Below are positions 9,364-18,433 of a stretch of 64,000 nucleotides of DNA, piece after piece (positions within the stretch are counted from its first letter, which is position 1; every line of letters starts with the position of its first letter). A program made the position numbers and the translations under genes. The notes beneath the pieces are model-generated. The model did not search any database. It was not told where the DNA came from and worked only from the letters and a program-made list of their open reading frames with translations. This stretch comes from Mycobacterium sp. SMC-4 (GTDB taxonomy: Bacteria; Actinomycetota; Actinomycetes; Mycobacteriales; Mycobacteriaceae): NCBI RefSeq assembly GCF_025263265.1, contig NZ_CP079869.1, forward strand, positions 4,588,001 to 4,652,000, given 5' to 3'.

Positions 9364-11085
9364 GTGAGCGCCGATCGACCCGACCAGCACGACCCCGAAG
9401 GTCGGTACGGCGCCCGCTACTACCCCCCGCGACCGCCGGCCGGCGAACATCCCGGGATGGCCAATTACCCCAGCGACCCGGCTCCGGGACCCGCTGCACC
9501 GCGGCCGCACAGCTCGACCGGCGCGAACGGAAACCGCTGGCTGCCACCGCTGAACGACCGGGGCGAGCACCGCGGCGGCGGCCGCCGATTCGACACCGAA
9601 CCGGATCGTGCGCGTCCCGGATCGGCCGAGCGGGTGACCGTGACGCGGGCCGCCGCCCAGCGCAGCCGCGAGATGGGCTCGAAGATGTATGGCCTGGTGC
9701 ACCGGGCCGCCACCGCCGACGGTGCCGACAAGTCCGGATTGACCGCGTTGACGTGGCCGGTGGTCGCCAACTTCGCCGTCGACGCCGCGATGGCGGTGGC
9801 ACTGGCCAACACGCTGTTCTTCGCCGCCGCCACCGGGGAGAGCAAGAGCCGGGTCGCGCTCTACCTGTTGATCACCATCGCGCCGTTCGCCATCATCGCG
9901 CCGCTGATCGGCCCGGCACTGGACCGCCTGCAGCACGGTCGGCGGGTCGCGCTGGCCGCGTCGTTCGTGTTGCGCACCGTGCTGGTGCTGGTACTCATCG
10001 CCAACTATGACAGCGCCACCGGCAGCTTCCCGTCGTGGGTGCTTTACCCGTGCGCGCTCGGGATGATGGTGCTGTCGAAATCGTTCTCCGTACTGCGCAG
10101 CGCTGTCACCCCCCGCGTCCTGCCACCGACCATCGATCTGGTGCGCGTCAACTCCCGGCTGACCATGTTCGGCTTGCTCGGTGGCACTTTGGTCGGCGGC
10201 GGTGTGGCCGCCGCCGCCGAATGGGGGTTCCAGCTCCTCCAGATGCCGGGAGCGCTCTACGTCGTCGTCGCGGTGTCGGTGGCCGGCGCAGCACTGGCCA
10301 TGCGCATCCCAAGGTGGGTCGAGGTCACCGAGGGTGAGGTGCCCGCCACCCTGAGCTACCACGGTCACTCGGCCGGTCACTCGGCGGGCCGCTCCGGTGA
10401 CCTCCGCCGCGATGCGGCCGACCCCGTCACGCAGAAGGCCCGCCAGCCGCTGGGCCGCAATGTCATCACCGCGCTGTGGGGTAACTGCACGGTCAAGGTG
10501 ATGGTCGGCTTCCTGTTCCTCTATCCGGCGTTCGTGGCCAAGGCGCACGACGCCAGCGGGTGGGAACAGCTGCGCATCCTCGGGTTGATCGGGGCGGCCG
10601 CGGCGATCGGCAACTTCATCGGAAACTTCACCGCGGCCCGCCTCCAGCTCGGGCACCCGGCACAGATGGTCGTGCGCTGCGCGGTCGCGGTGACGGCCAT
10701 GGCGCTGGCTGCCGCGGTGACCGGCAACTTGCTCGTCGCCGCGGCGGCCACCCTGATCACCTCCGGCGCCAGCGCCATCGCGAAGGCCTCCCTGGACGCG
10801 TCGCTGCAGGACGATCTGCCGGAGGAGTCGCGGGCCTCGGCCTTCGGCCGATCGGAGTCGCTGCTCCAGCTGGCGTGGGTCGCCGGAGGAGCCACCGGGG
10901 TGCTGATCTACACCGACCTGTGGGCCGGATTCACGACGATCACCGCAATCCTGATCCTGGGCCTGGCCCAGACCGTCCTGAGCTATCGCGGGGAGTCTCT
11001 GGTTCCCGGATTCGGCGGCAACCGTCCGGTGCACGCCGCCCAGGAAGGTGTCCGGGCAGACCCGGCGGCGGTGTCCCGCTCATGA
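9364..11085 (+). CDS. MFS-type transporter (Rv0876c-type)
   Basis: This 573-residue integral membrane protein has a disordered Pro/Arg-rich cytoplasmic N-terminus of about 120 residues, then about 12 hydrophobic segments and a loop of His/Gly/Ser repeats (GHSAGHSAG) in the middle. The substrate is unknown. The GTG at 9364 is preferred because GGGGGAG sits about nine bases upstream. The next gene starts inside its stop codon (ATGA), so the two are coupled. Confidence 0.82.
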   Translation: MSADRPDQHDPEGRYGARYYPPRPPAGEHPGMANYPSDPAPGPAAPRPHSSTGANGNRWLPPLNDRGEHRGGGRRFDTEPDRARPGSAERVTVTRAAAQRSREMGSKMYGLVHRAATADGADKSGLTALTWPVVANFAVDAAMAVALANTLFFAAATGESKSRVALYLLITIAPFAIIAPLIGPALDRLQHGRRVALAASFVLRTVLVLVLIANYDSATGSFPSWVLYPCALGMMVLSKSFSVLRSAVTPRVLPPTIDLVRVNSRLTMFGLLGGTLVGGGVAAAAEWGFQLLQMPGALYVVVAVSVAGAALAMRIPRWVEVTEGEVPATLSYHGHSAGHSAGRSGDLRRDAADPVTQKARQPLGRNVITALWGNCTVKVMVGFLFLYPAFVAKAHDASGWEQLRILGLIGAAAAIGNFIGNFTAARLQLGHPAQMVVRCAVAVTAMALAAAVTGNLLVAAAATLITSGASAIAKASLDASLQDDLPEESRASAFGRSESLLQLAWVAGGATGVLIYTDLWAGFTTITAILILGLAQTVLSYRGESLVPGFGGNRPVHAAQEGVRADPAAVSRS

Positions 11086-11573
11086 AACGCGTGCTGGCCT
11101 CGCTGATCGCCGTCGCGGTGGTCGCGTCGGTGGCCACCGGGGCACTGGTACGGCAGCTCTCCCGCCACCACGCTGCTCATGGGTCGGACCTGCCGCAGAT
11201 CTCGGCATATTCTCACGGCAATCTCACCCGGGTCGGGCCCTACCGGTTCTGCGAGGTGCTCAACCCCACCGACTGCATCGTGCCCGCTGAGCAGGGCGAA
11301 CTGCCCGTCACCGGCCGCTACCCCGTGCAGTTGTCGGTGCCGTCGGGGATCGCCCAGGCACCGTGGGTGCTGCTGCGGGTCTATGAAGACGACGCCATCA
11401 CCGAGGAGTTCCGTCCCGGGACCCGGCTGGCAGCGACCATCCCGACCCTGGACCCCTTCTTGGGGCGACTGACAGGTATCGCCGTGCATCTGCCCACGCT
11501 GGTCCGCGACGAGGAGGGCAACGAGTTCCCGGTGCCCCACGCCGAATGGTCGGTGCGCACCGTCTGGTCTTAG
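11082..11573 (+). CDS. Exported/membrane-anchored protein, DUF2771-like (Rv0875c-type)
   Basis: The 163-residue protein has a basic start and one hydrophobic segment (MKRVLASLIAVAVVASVATG), acting as a signal peptide or anchor. The rest is a predicted extracytoplasmic beta-rich domain with two Cys (FCEVLNPTDC) that may form a disulfide. The function is unknown, but coupling to the MFS gene is conserved with M. tuberculosis. Its stop overlaps the stop of the convergent GST-like gene by four bases. Confidence 0.8.
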   Translation: MKRVLASLIAVAVVASVATGALVRQLSRHHAAHGSDLPQISAYSHGNLTRVGPYRFCEVLNPTDCIVPAEQGELPVTGRYPVQLSVPSGIAQAPWVLLRVYEDDAITEEFRPGTRLAATIPTLDPFLGRLTGIAVHLPTLVRDEEGNEFPVPHAEWSVRTVWS

Positions 11574-12583
11574 CCGGCCGAATGCTCGAGGGGAACACGT
11601 TCGCCCTCGAGCGTCGGACCGGGGGCCGTGCCCTCACCGAACGGCTTGCCGCCCAGCGCCTCCCGACCGTGCGGGGTCAGCCAGTCGGACAGGTCCGGGC
11701 CCTTAGGGACCACGCCGGTGGGATTGATGTCCGAGTGCACGATGTAGTAGTGCTGCTTGATCTGCACAAAGTCGATGGTGTCGCCGAATCCCGGCGTCTG
11801 GAACAAGTCTCGGGCGTAGGCCCACAACACCGGCATCTCGGTGAGCTTGCTGCGGTTGGTCTTGAAGTGACCGTGGTAGACGGGATCGAACCGGGCCAGG
11901 GTGGTGAACAAGCGCACGTCGGCCTCGGTGATGGTCTCACCGACCAGGTAACGACGATCGGCCAGTCGTTCGCTGAGCCAGTCCAGGGCGGTGAACAACC
12001 GGTCGTAGGCCTTTTCGTAGGCGCCTTGGGAACCCGCGAAACCGCACCGGTAGACGCCGTTGTTGACCTCGGTATAGATGCGCTGCGCCACCTCGTCGAT
12101 CTCGTCGCGCAGGGGTTCGGGGTAGAGCTGCGGCGCCCCCTGCCGCTGGTAGTCGGTCCACTCTGTGGACAGGTCAAGAGTGATCTGGGCGAAGTCGTTG
12201 GTCACCACGGCACCGCTGGGGATGTCCACGATCGCCGGCACCGTGACCCCTTTGGGGTAGTCGGGGATGCGTTTGTCGTAGGCCTCGCGTAGGTACTCGA
12301 TGCCCAGGACCGGGTCCCGGCCGCCAGGGTCCAGGTCGAAAGTCCAGCTGCGGTCGTCATGAGTCGGGCCGCAAAAGCCAATCGAGAGAACATCTTCGAG
12401 GCCCAGCAGCCTACGCACGATGATCGCGCGGTTGGCCCACGGGCAAGCGCGCGCGACGATGAGCCGGTAACGGCCCGGCTCGACCGGGTAATGGTCGCGC
12501 CCGTCAGCGGTGATCCGGGTGGTGATGTAGTCGGTGTCCCGATTGAACTCGCCGTCTGAGGACGAGTCGGCAACGTAGCTCAT
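11570..12583 (-). CDS. Glutathionyl-hydroquinone reductase-like protein (ECM4/YqjG, GST superfamily)
   Basis: The protein has 337 residues. The catalytic motif ACPWANR (Cys near residue 46) and the GST C-terminal helical domain (AYEKAYDRLFTALDWL, YLVGETITEADVRLFTTLARFD) define the family, which reduces thiol-conjugated hydroquinones with a second thiol. Mycobacteria make mycothiol rather than glutathione, so the physiological thiol here is probably mycothiol (inference). The ATG at 12583 is used; the upstream extension is not conserved in character. The gene sits where M. tuberculosis has PE_PGRS15, fadE10 and Rv0874c, and lies downstream of cspB on the same strand. Confidence 0.85.
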   Translation of the reverse strand: MSYVADSSSDGEFNRDTDYITTRITADGRDHYPVEPGRYRLIVARACPWANRAIIVRRLLGLEDVLSIGFCGPTHDDRSWTFDLDPGGRDPVLGIEYLREAYDKRIPDYPKGVTVPAIVDIPSGAVVTNDFAQITLDLSTEWTDYQRQGAPQLYPEPLRDEIDEVAQRIYTEVNNGVYRCGFAGSQGAYEKAYDRLFTALDWLSERLADRRYLVGETITEADVRLFTTLARFDPVYHGHFKTNRSKLTEMPVLWAYARDLFQTPGFGDTIDFVQIKQHYYIVHSDINPTGVVPKGPDLSDWLTPHGREALGGKPFGEGTAPGPTLEGERVPLEHSAG

Positions 12584-12689
12584 GGACCACTCATACCCCG
12601 CCCGTGCTCCGGTGACCCGCGAAAGTGCTGACCGGGTAGTGACAAGCGAAACCCGACGACGACCAGTGCACTCTGGCGACTTCGGACAG

Positions 12690-13103
12690 TCAGCTGTCCA
12701 GTTCGCTCGCCACGGCTCGGACAACCTCCGACACCCGGCGGGCCACCTTGCGATCTGGGTAGCGCCCCTTGCGCAGCTCCGGTTGCACAGCACTCTCCAG
12801 CAGCGTGATCATGTCCTCGACCATGCCGTGCAACTCGTCGGGAGTGTGCTTCTTCTTCTCCGCGGCCGCGGCTTCGCGGCGGGTCCGGCTCAGGCTCGGG
12901 GGTGGATCGATCAGCTTGACGCTGAGCGCCTGCGGACCACGCCGCCCGGCGGCCACACCGAATTCGACACGCTGCCCGGCCTTGAGTCCCTCGACACCGG
13001 CGGGCAACGCCGAAGAACGCACGTAGACGTCCTCGCCGTCTTCCTGCGAGAGGAACCCGAAGCCCTTCTCCGCGTCGTACCACTTCACCCGGCCGGTCGG
13101 CAC
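12690..13103 (-). CDS. cspB: Cold-shock domain protein CspB
   Basis: This 137-residue protein consists of a cold-shock domain (residues 1-65) with the RNA-binding motifs KGFGFL and DVYVRSS, followed by a charged C-terminal extension of about 70 residues with a Lys/Ala-rich helix. It binds single-stranded RNA or DNA. The start is GTG at 13103 ([10 protein letters not shown]), matching Rv0871; two further in-frame starts lie just upstream but lack a better ribosome-binding site. Confidence 0.88.
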   Translation of the reverse strand: MPTGRVKWYDAEKGFGFLSQEDGEDVYVRSSALPAGVEGLKAGQRVEFGVAAGRRGPQALSVKLIDPPPSLSRTRREAAAAEKKKHTPDELHGMVEDMITLLESAVQPELRKGRYPDRKVARRVSEVVRAVASELDS

Positions 13104-13267
13104 TGCACTCACCTGCTGTCTGTCTGCTGTCAACACTTCGTACCTGACGGGTACATAAAGTAAGCGTCCCGCATTCCCGGGACGCGTCGTGCAAGATCCT
13201 ACTCGGACGCCCGCACGGCAAGCACCCCCTTATGTCGGTAGGCTGCTGGCACCGCCGGAGGAAGATA

Positions 13268-13684
13268 ATGCGCCTGATACTCAACGTGATCTGGTTGATC
13301 TTCGGTGGACTGTGGCTGGCTTTGGGCTACCTGCTCGCCGCCCTCATCTGCTTCGTCCTGATCATCACGATCCCGTTCGGGTTCGCGTCGCTGCGCATCG
13401 CGCTCTACGCTCTGTGGCCGTTCGGCCGGACCATCGTCGACAAACCAGGCACCCGCCCCGGTGCTTTGATCGGCAACATCATCTGGATCATCGTTGCCGG
13501 AATCTGGCTGACGATCGGGCACATCGTCAGCGCGGTGGCCATGGCCATCACCATCATCGGAATCCCGCTTGCCCTGGCCAACCTGAAGATGATCCCGGTC
13601 TCGCTGATGCCGCTGGGCAAGGAGATCGTCCCCGTGGGCACTGTGAATCCGGCCGACGACCGGTACTTCGGAGCCGCCCGGTGA
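13268..13684 (+). CDS. YccF-family inner-membrane protein (Rv0870c-type)
   Basis: The 138-residue protein has two repeated hydrophobic modules (IWLIFGGLWLALGYLLAAL and IIWIIVAGIWLTIGH), the hallmark of YccF/DUF307. Its function is unknown. GGAGG lies six bases before the ATG. The stop overlaps the GTG of moaA2 (GTGA), so it heads the moaA2-moaD2 operon. Confidence 0.85.
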   Translation: MRLILNVIWLIFGGLWLALGYLLAALICFVLIITIPFGFASLRIALYALWPFGRTIVDKPGTRPGALIGNIIWIIVAGIWLTIGHIVSAVAMAITIIGIPLALANLKMIPVSLMPLGKEIVPVGTVNPADDRYFGAAR

Positions 13685-14742
13685 CCGTCGTATCGCTGGG
13701 AGTGCCGTCGGTCCACCGACCTGTGGGCCCCGCACCCGTTGACGGCCCACTGGTCGACACCTACGGCCGCGTGGCCACCGACCTGCGCGTGTCGCTGACC
13801 GACCTGTGCAACCTGCGGTGCACCTACTGCATGCCCGCCGACGGCCTGGACTGGCTGCCGGCCGACCAGAAGCTGCACGCCGACGAACTGGTTCGTCTGC
13901 TGCGCATCGCGGTCACCCGCTTGGGCATCACCAGCATCAGGTTCACCGGCGGCGAGCCGCTGGTGGTGCCACACCTGGAGGACCTGGTGGCCGCGACCGC
14001 CTCGTTGCGTCCGCGCCCGGAGATCACGCTGACCACCAACGGAGTCGGGCTGGCCAAGCGGGCCGGCCCGCTCAAGCAAGCGGGTCTGAACCGTATCAAC
14101 GTGTCGTTGGACACCGTCGATGCGGCGCGGTTCGCGGCCATCACACGCCGGGACCGGCTGACTGACGTGGTGGCAGGGCTGCGAGCGGCCAAGGGCGCCG
14201 GTCTGGACCCGGTCAAAGTCAACGCCGTCCTCGACCCGACCTCCGGGCTCGACGACGCGGTGTCCCTGTTGCGTTTCTGTCTGGACCACGGGTATCAGCT
14301 GCGCATCATCGAGCAGATGCCCCTCGATGCCGGCCATTCGTGGCAGCGCGACCGGGTCCTGACCGCCGAGGCGATTCTGAACGCTTTGCGCCGGCACTTC
14401 GCGCTGCAACCGGACTCTGCTCCGCGTGGTTCGGCGCCCGCCCAGTTGTGGCAGGTCCTCGATGGAACGACGGTCCTGGGCAAGGTCGGGATCATCGCTT
14501 CGGTGTCTCAGGCTTTCTGCGCGACCTGTGACCGCAGCCGGCTCACCGCCGACGGGCAGGTGCGCAATTGTCTGTTCGCGCGGGACGAGACCGACCTGCG
14601 TGCGCTGCTGCGCTCGGGGGCCGACGACGCGGCCCTGGAGGCCGCCTGGCGCGAAGCCATGTGGACCAAGGCCGCTGGGCACGGAATCAACGACCCGGAC
14701 TTCGTTCAGCCGGCCCGGCCGATGAGCTCGATCGGCGGATGA
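13681..14742 (+). CDS. moaA2: GTP 3',8-cyclase MoaA2 (molybdopterin biosynthesis)
   Basis: This 353-residue radical-SAM enzyme makes 3',8-cyclo-GTP, the first step of molybdenum cofactor synthesis. The first 4Fe-4S cluster is bound by CNLRCTYC (near residue 42), the SAM site includes RFTGGEP, and a C-terminal cluster uses CATCDRSRL plus a later Cys in VRNCLF. It ends in Gly-Gly, as functional MoaA proteins do. The GTG start overlaps the yccF stop and the stop overlaps the moaD2 ATG. Confidence 0.95.
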   Translation: MTVVSLGVPSVHRPVGPAPVDGPLVDTYGRVATDLRVSLTDLCNLRCTYCMPADGLDWLPADQKLHADELVRLLRIAVTRLGITSIRFTGGEPLVVPHLEDLVAATASLRPRPEITLTTNGVGLAKRAGPLKQAGLNRINVSLDTVDAARFAAITRRDRLTDVVAGLRAAKGAGLDPVKVNAVLDPTSGLDDAVSLLRFCLDHGYQLRIIEQMPLDAGHSWQRDRVLTAEAILNALRRHFALQPDSAPRGSAPAQLWQVLDGTTVLGKVGIIASVSQAFCATCDRSRLTADGQVRNCLFARDETDLRALLRSGADDAALEAAWREAMWTKAAGHGINDPDFVQPARPMSSIGG

Positions 14743-15011
14743 GAGTGCGATCAGATGTCTCGGTGCGGGTCACGGTGCGCTATTTCGCGGCGGCCCGCGC
14801 AGCGGCCGGCGCCGAGGCCGAGCGTATCGAGTTGCCTCCCGGGTCGACCGTCGCCGATTTGGTGAGCCTGCTGTCCGACCGCGATCACCAGTTGGCCACG
14901 GTGTTGCGGCGCTGCTCGTATCTTTGCGATGGATTGGCGGTCCGGGACACCTCGACCGAACTCGGCGCAGGCCAGACCGTCGACGTGCTTCCACCGTTTG
15001 CCGGGGGTTGA
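14739..15011 (+). CDS. moaD2: Molybdopterin synthase small subunit MoaD2
   Basis: The 90-residue ubiquitin-like protein ends in the Gly-Gly (PPFAGG) that is thiocarboxylated to deliver sulfur to precursor Z. The ATG overlaps the moaA2 stop. Its partner MoaE2 is encoded convergently beyond rpfA. Confidence 0.93.
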   Translation: MRVRSDVSVRVTVRYFAAARAAAGAEAERIELPPGSTVADLVSLLSDRDHQLATVLRRCSYLCDGLAVRDTSTELGAGQTVDVLPPFAGG

Positions 15012-15035
15012 TGCCCCGACCGCCGCAGTCTATTC

Positions 15036-15051
15036 CGTGATTTACATCACA
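15036..15051. promoter_or_regulatory. Crp (Rv3676-type) site upstream of rpfA
   Basis: CGTGATTTACATCACA fits TGTGA-N6-TCACA at nine of ten fixed positions. Crp activation of rpfA is established in M. tuberculosis, and this site lies in the equivalent place. Confidence 0.75.
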
Positions 15052-15102
15052 TAACAGCACGGTCACGGGATGGCTACGACGGGACGAACTCACCGCGCAC
15101 CT

Positions 15103-15142
15103 GCAGGAACGACGATCCGTCCTGCGTATTTAGAGTTTTTTT
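15103..15142 (+). terminator. Hairpin and T-run downstream of moaD2
   Basis: GCAGG(A)ACG and CGTCCTGC can pair with one bulged A around a six-base loop; after ten further bases comes TTTTTTT (15136-15142). It could end the yccF-moaA2-moaD2 transcript or lie in the rpfA promoter. The gap between stem and T-run makes the terminator call uncertain. Confidence 0.4.
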
Positions 15143-15261
15143 AGTATTTGCCCGGGTCGTGGACACGGCGCCGAGCAAAAGGTGACGGCGTCTGAACCAG
15201 CCGTTACCGTCTTCACCGGGCCATCGATCCCCACATTTCGATGGACCTGCCGCACACCGAT

Positions 15262-16734
<1,473 letters not shown>

Positions 16735-16735
<1 letters not shown>

Positions 16736-16790
16736 TCAGGCCGCTGCCTAACCGCCTTATCAGGCCGCTGCCTAACCGCCTTATCAGGCG
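16735..16790. repeat. Two 24-bp direct repeats with inverted-repeat potential between rpfA and moaE2
   Basis: Copies at 16735-16758 and 16759-16782 are identical, and a truncated third copy follows at 16783. The unit contains ATCAGGCCGCTGCC and ends CCGCCTT; GCCTGATCAGGC and CGCCTTATCAGGCG are self-complementary. The array spans the rpfA stop and touches the moaE2 stop, so it may act as a bidirectional terminator. Confidence 0.7.
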
Positions 16791-17209
16791 GAGTTGACCC
16801 ACTCGTCGGTCCCGTCGGCGAAGAACTGGTGCTTCCACACCGGCAGCCGTTCTTTGACCGCGTCGACCAGCCGGGCGCAGGTGACGAACGCGGCGCCGCG
16901 ATGATCCGCGGCGACCGCTGCCACCAGGGCGGCGTCGCCGATGTGCAGCTCTCCGACCCGGTGACTGACGGCGATCGCGCGCACCCCGTCAGATTCGGCA
17001 GCCACCTCAGCGGCGACCTGCGCCAGCGTCTGCTCGGCCGATGGGTGGGCCGAATACTCGAGCCGGGTGACCGGGCGTCCGCCGTCGTGGTCTCGCACCA
17101 CCCCGGCGAACGTCACCACCGCGCCGGCCGCATCGTGAGCGACCAGGGCCTCGTGCTCTGTGGTGGCGATCGGCCGCTCGGTCAGTACCGCGCGCAAGAC
17201 GGTGGTCAT
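16784..17209 (-). CDS. moaE2: Molybdopterin synthase large subunit MoaE2
   Basis: The 141-residue catalytic subunit inserts the dithiolene sulfurs supplied by MoaD. Conserved elements are [22 protein letters not shown] and the active-site [10 protein letters not shown] near the C-terminus. Its ATG overlaps the mog stop. Confidence 0.95.
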   Translation of the reverse strand: MTTVLRAVLTERPIATTEHEALVAHDAAGAVVTFAGVVRDHDGGRPVTRLEYSAHPSAEQTLAQVAAEVAAESDGVRAIAVSHRVGELHIGDAALVAAVAADHRGAAFVTCARLVDAVKERLPVWKHQFFADGTDEWVNSA

Positions 17210-17685
17210 TGGCTGTGGTCCTTACCGTGGAGCTGGTCGAGAGCGTGGTCGAGCACGTCGGCCAACACCGACAGCCCGTCGCGGACGCCGCCGAGGGAAC
17301 CGGGAAGGTTCACGATCAGAGTGCGGCCGGCCACCCCGCAGACACCGCGCGACAGCACAGACGTCGGCACCTGCGGCAGACCGGAGCGCCGGATCGCGTC
17401 CGCGACGCCGGGGATCTGGTAGTCGAGCAGCGCGGCGGTGACTTCCGGGGTGGCGTCGGTGGGCGAGATACCGGTCCCACCTGATGTCACGATGACGTTG
17501 GGGGTGGCATCCAGCGCGCCGCGCAGGGCGTGGGCGACGGCGTCACCGTCGGCGACAACCACCGGTGGTCCGGTCACGATGCCGCGCTCGTTGAGCCAGT
17601 CGACGATCACCGGTCCACATCGGTCCTGATAGATCCCCGCCGAGGCCCGAGTGGAGGCGATGATCACCGCTCCGGACCGCGTCAC
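17206..17685 (-). CDS. mog: Molybdopterin adenylyltransferase Mog
   Basis: This 159-residue MogA/MoaB-family protein activates molybdopterin by adenylation before molybdenum insertion. The signature [16 protein letters not shown] is at about residues 67-82. The start is GTG at 17685 ([11 protein letters not shown]), which overlaps the moaC2 stop (GTGA); the long upstream frame is only a shadow of moaC2. Confidence 0.93.
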   Translation of the reverse strand: MTRSGAVIIASTRASAGIYQDRCGPVIVDWLNERGIVTGPPVVVADGDAVAHALRGALDATPNVIVTSGGTGISPTDATPEVTAALLDYQIPGVADAIRRSGLPQVPTSVLSRGVCGVAGRTLIVNLPGSLGGVRDGLSVLADVLDHALDQLHGKDHSQ

Positions 17686-18170
17686 GCGTCCCTGACCCAG
17701 GTGCCGGTCTTGCCGCCCTCTTTGCGCACCACCTGGATCTCGTCGATCCGGGCCGCGCGGTCGACAGCCTTGATCATGTCGTAGAGCGTCAGCGCCGCTA
17801 CGCTCACCGCGGTCAGCGCCTCCATCTCCACGCCGGTGCGGTCGGTCGTGCGTACCGACGCGGTGATGCCCACCGCACCTGGATCGTCGTGCACCCCCAC
17901 GACGAAGTCGACATCGACGCCGGTGATCGCCAGCGGGTGACACAGCGGCACCAAGTCACTGGTCCGTTTGGCGGCCAGGATCCCGGCGATCCGCGCGGTG
18001 GCCAGCGCATCGCCCTTGGGCAGGCCGTTGGCGGTGATCAGATCCACGACGTCGGGACGGGTGCGCAACACGCCCGCAGCCACCGCGACGCGCTTGGTGG
18101 CGTCTTTGGCGGTGACGTCGACCATGTGAGCCGCGCCCGTCTCGTCGAGATGGGAGAGGCCCTCACCCAC
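17682..18170 (-). CDS. moaC2: Cyclic pyranopterin monophosphate synthase MoaC2
   Basis: The 162-residue enzyme turns cyclo-GTP into cPMP, the second step of the pathway begun by MoaA. It carries VPLCHPLAITGVDVDF, VEMEALTAVSVAALTLYDM and the KAVDR and KEGGKTGTW motifs. GTG at 18170 is the likely start. It is the first moa gene of a tightly coupled moaC2-mog-moaE2 operon. Confidence 0.94.
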   Translation of the reverse strand: MGEGLSHLDETGAAHMVDVTAKDATKRVAVAAGVLRTRPDVVDLITANGLPKGDALATARIAGILAAKRTSDLVPLCHPLAITGVDVDFVVGVHDDPGAVGITASVRTTDRTGVEMEALTAVSVAALTLYDMIKAVDRAARIDEIQVVRKEGGKTGTWVRDA

Positions 18171-18182
18171 CGTCAGCGCCCG

Positions 18183-18368
18183 CTACCGGTTGATGACGGT
18201 CGAAGACTGGATGAACGGCAGCTCTTCAGCGGGCAGCGGGAAGGTCACCTCGCCATACGGCGACAGGGCGCCGGTGCGATCGGCGGCCAATTCGCTGACC
18301 GCGTGGTCGTCGGGATCCACCGTGGGCCAGCCTGGGTCGACATATCGGGTCTTCTTGTCATCAGCCAC
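18183..18368 (-). CDS. Small conserved protein (Rv0863-like position)
   Basis: This 61-residue acidic protein ([21 protein letters not shown] at the start) has unknown function. It uses a GTG start and lies 12 bases before moaC2 on the same strand, in the place of Rv0863. No motif was recognised. Confidence 0.6.
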   Translation of the reverse strand: MADDKKTRYVDPGWPTVDPDDHAVSELAADRTGALSPYGEVTFPLPAEELPFIQSSTVINR

Positions 18369-18433
18369 ACTGCCATTGTGGCAAACGACTCGTCGTCAGG
18401 CGAGGTCGGGCAGCTGCTTTACGCTGGTCAGCA

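Noticed and set aside
9247..11034. 595-codon minus-strand open frame opposite the MFS gene
   Set aside because: Its composition is Arg/Gly/His/Gln-rich with no motif; the plus-strand membrane protein is conserved.
17686..17943. Longer start for mog
   Set aside because: The extra 5' codons are a shadow of moaC2; the GTG at 17685 gives a normal Mog N-terminus and the usual overlap with moaC2.
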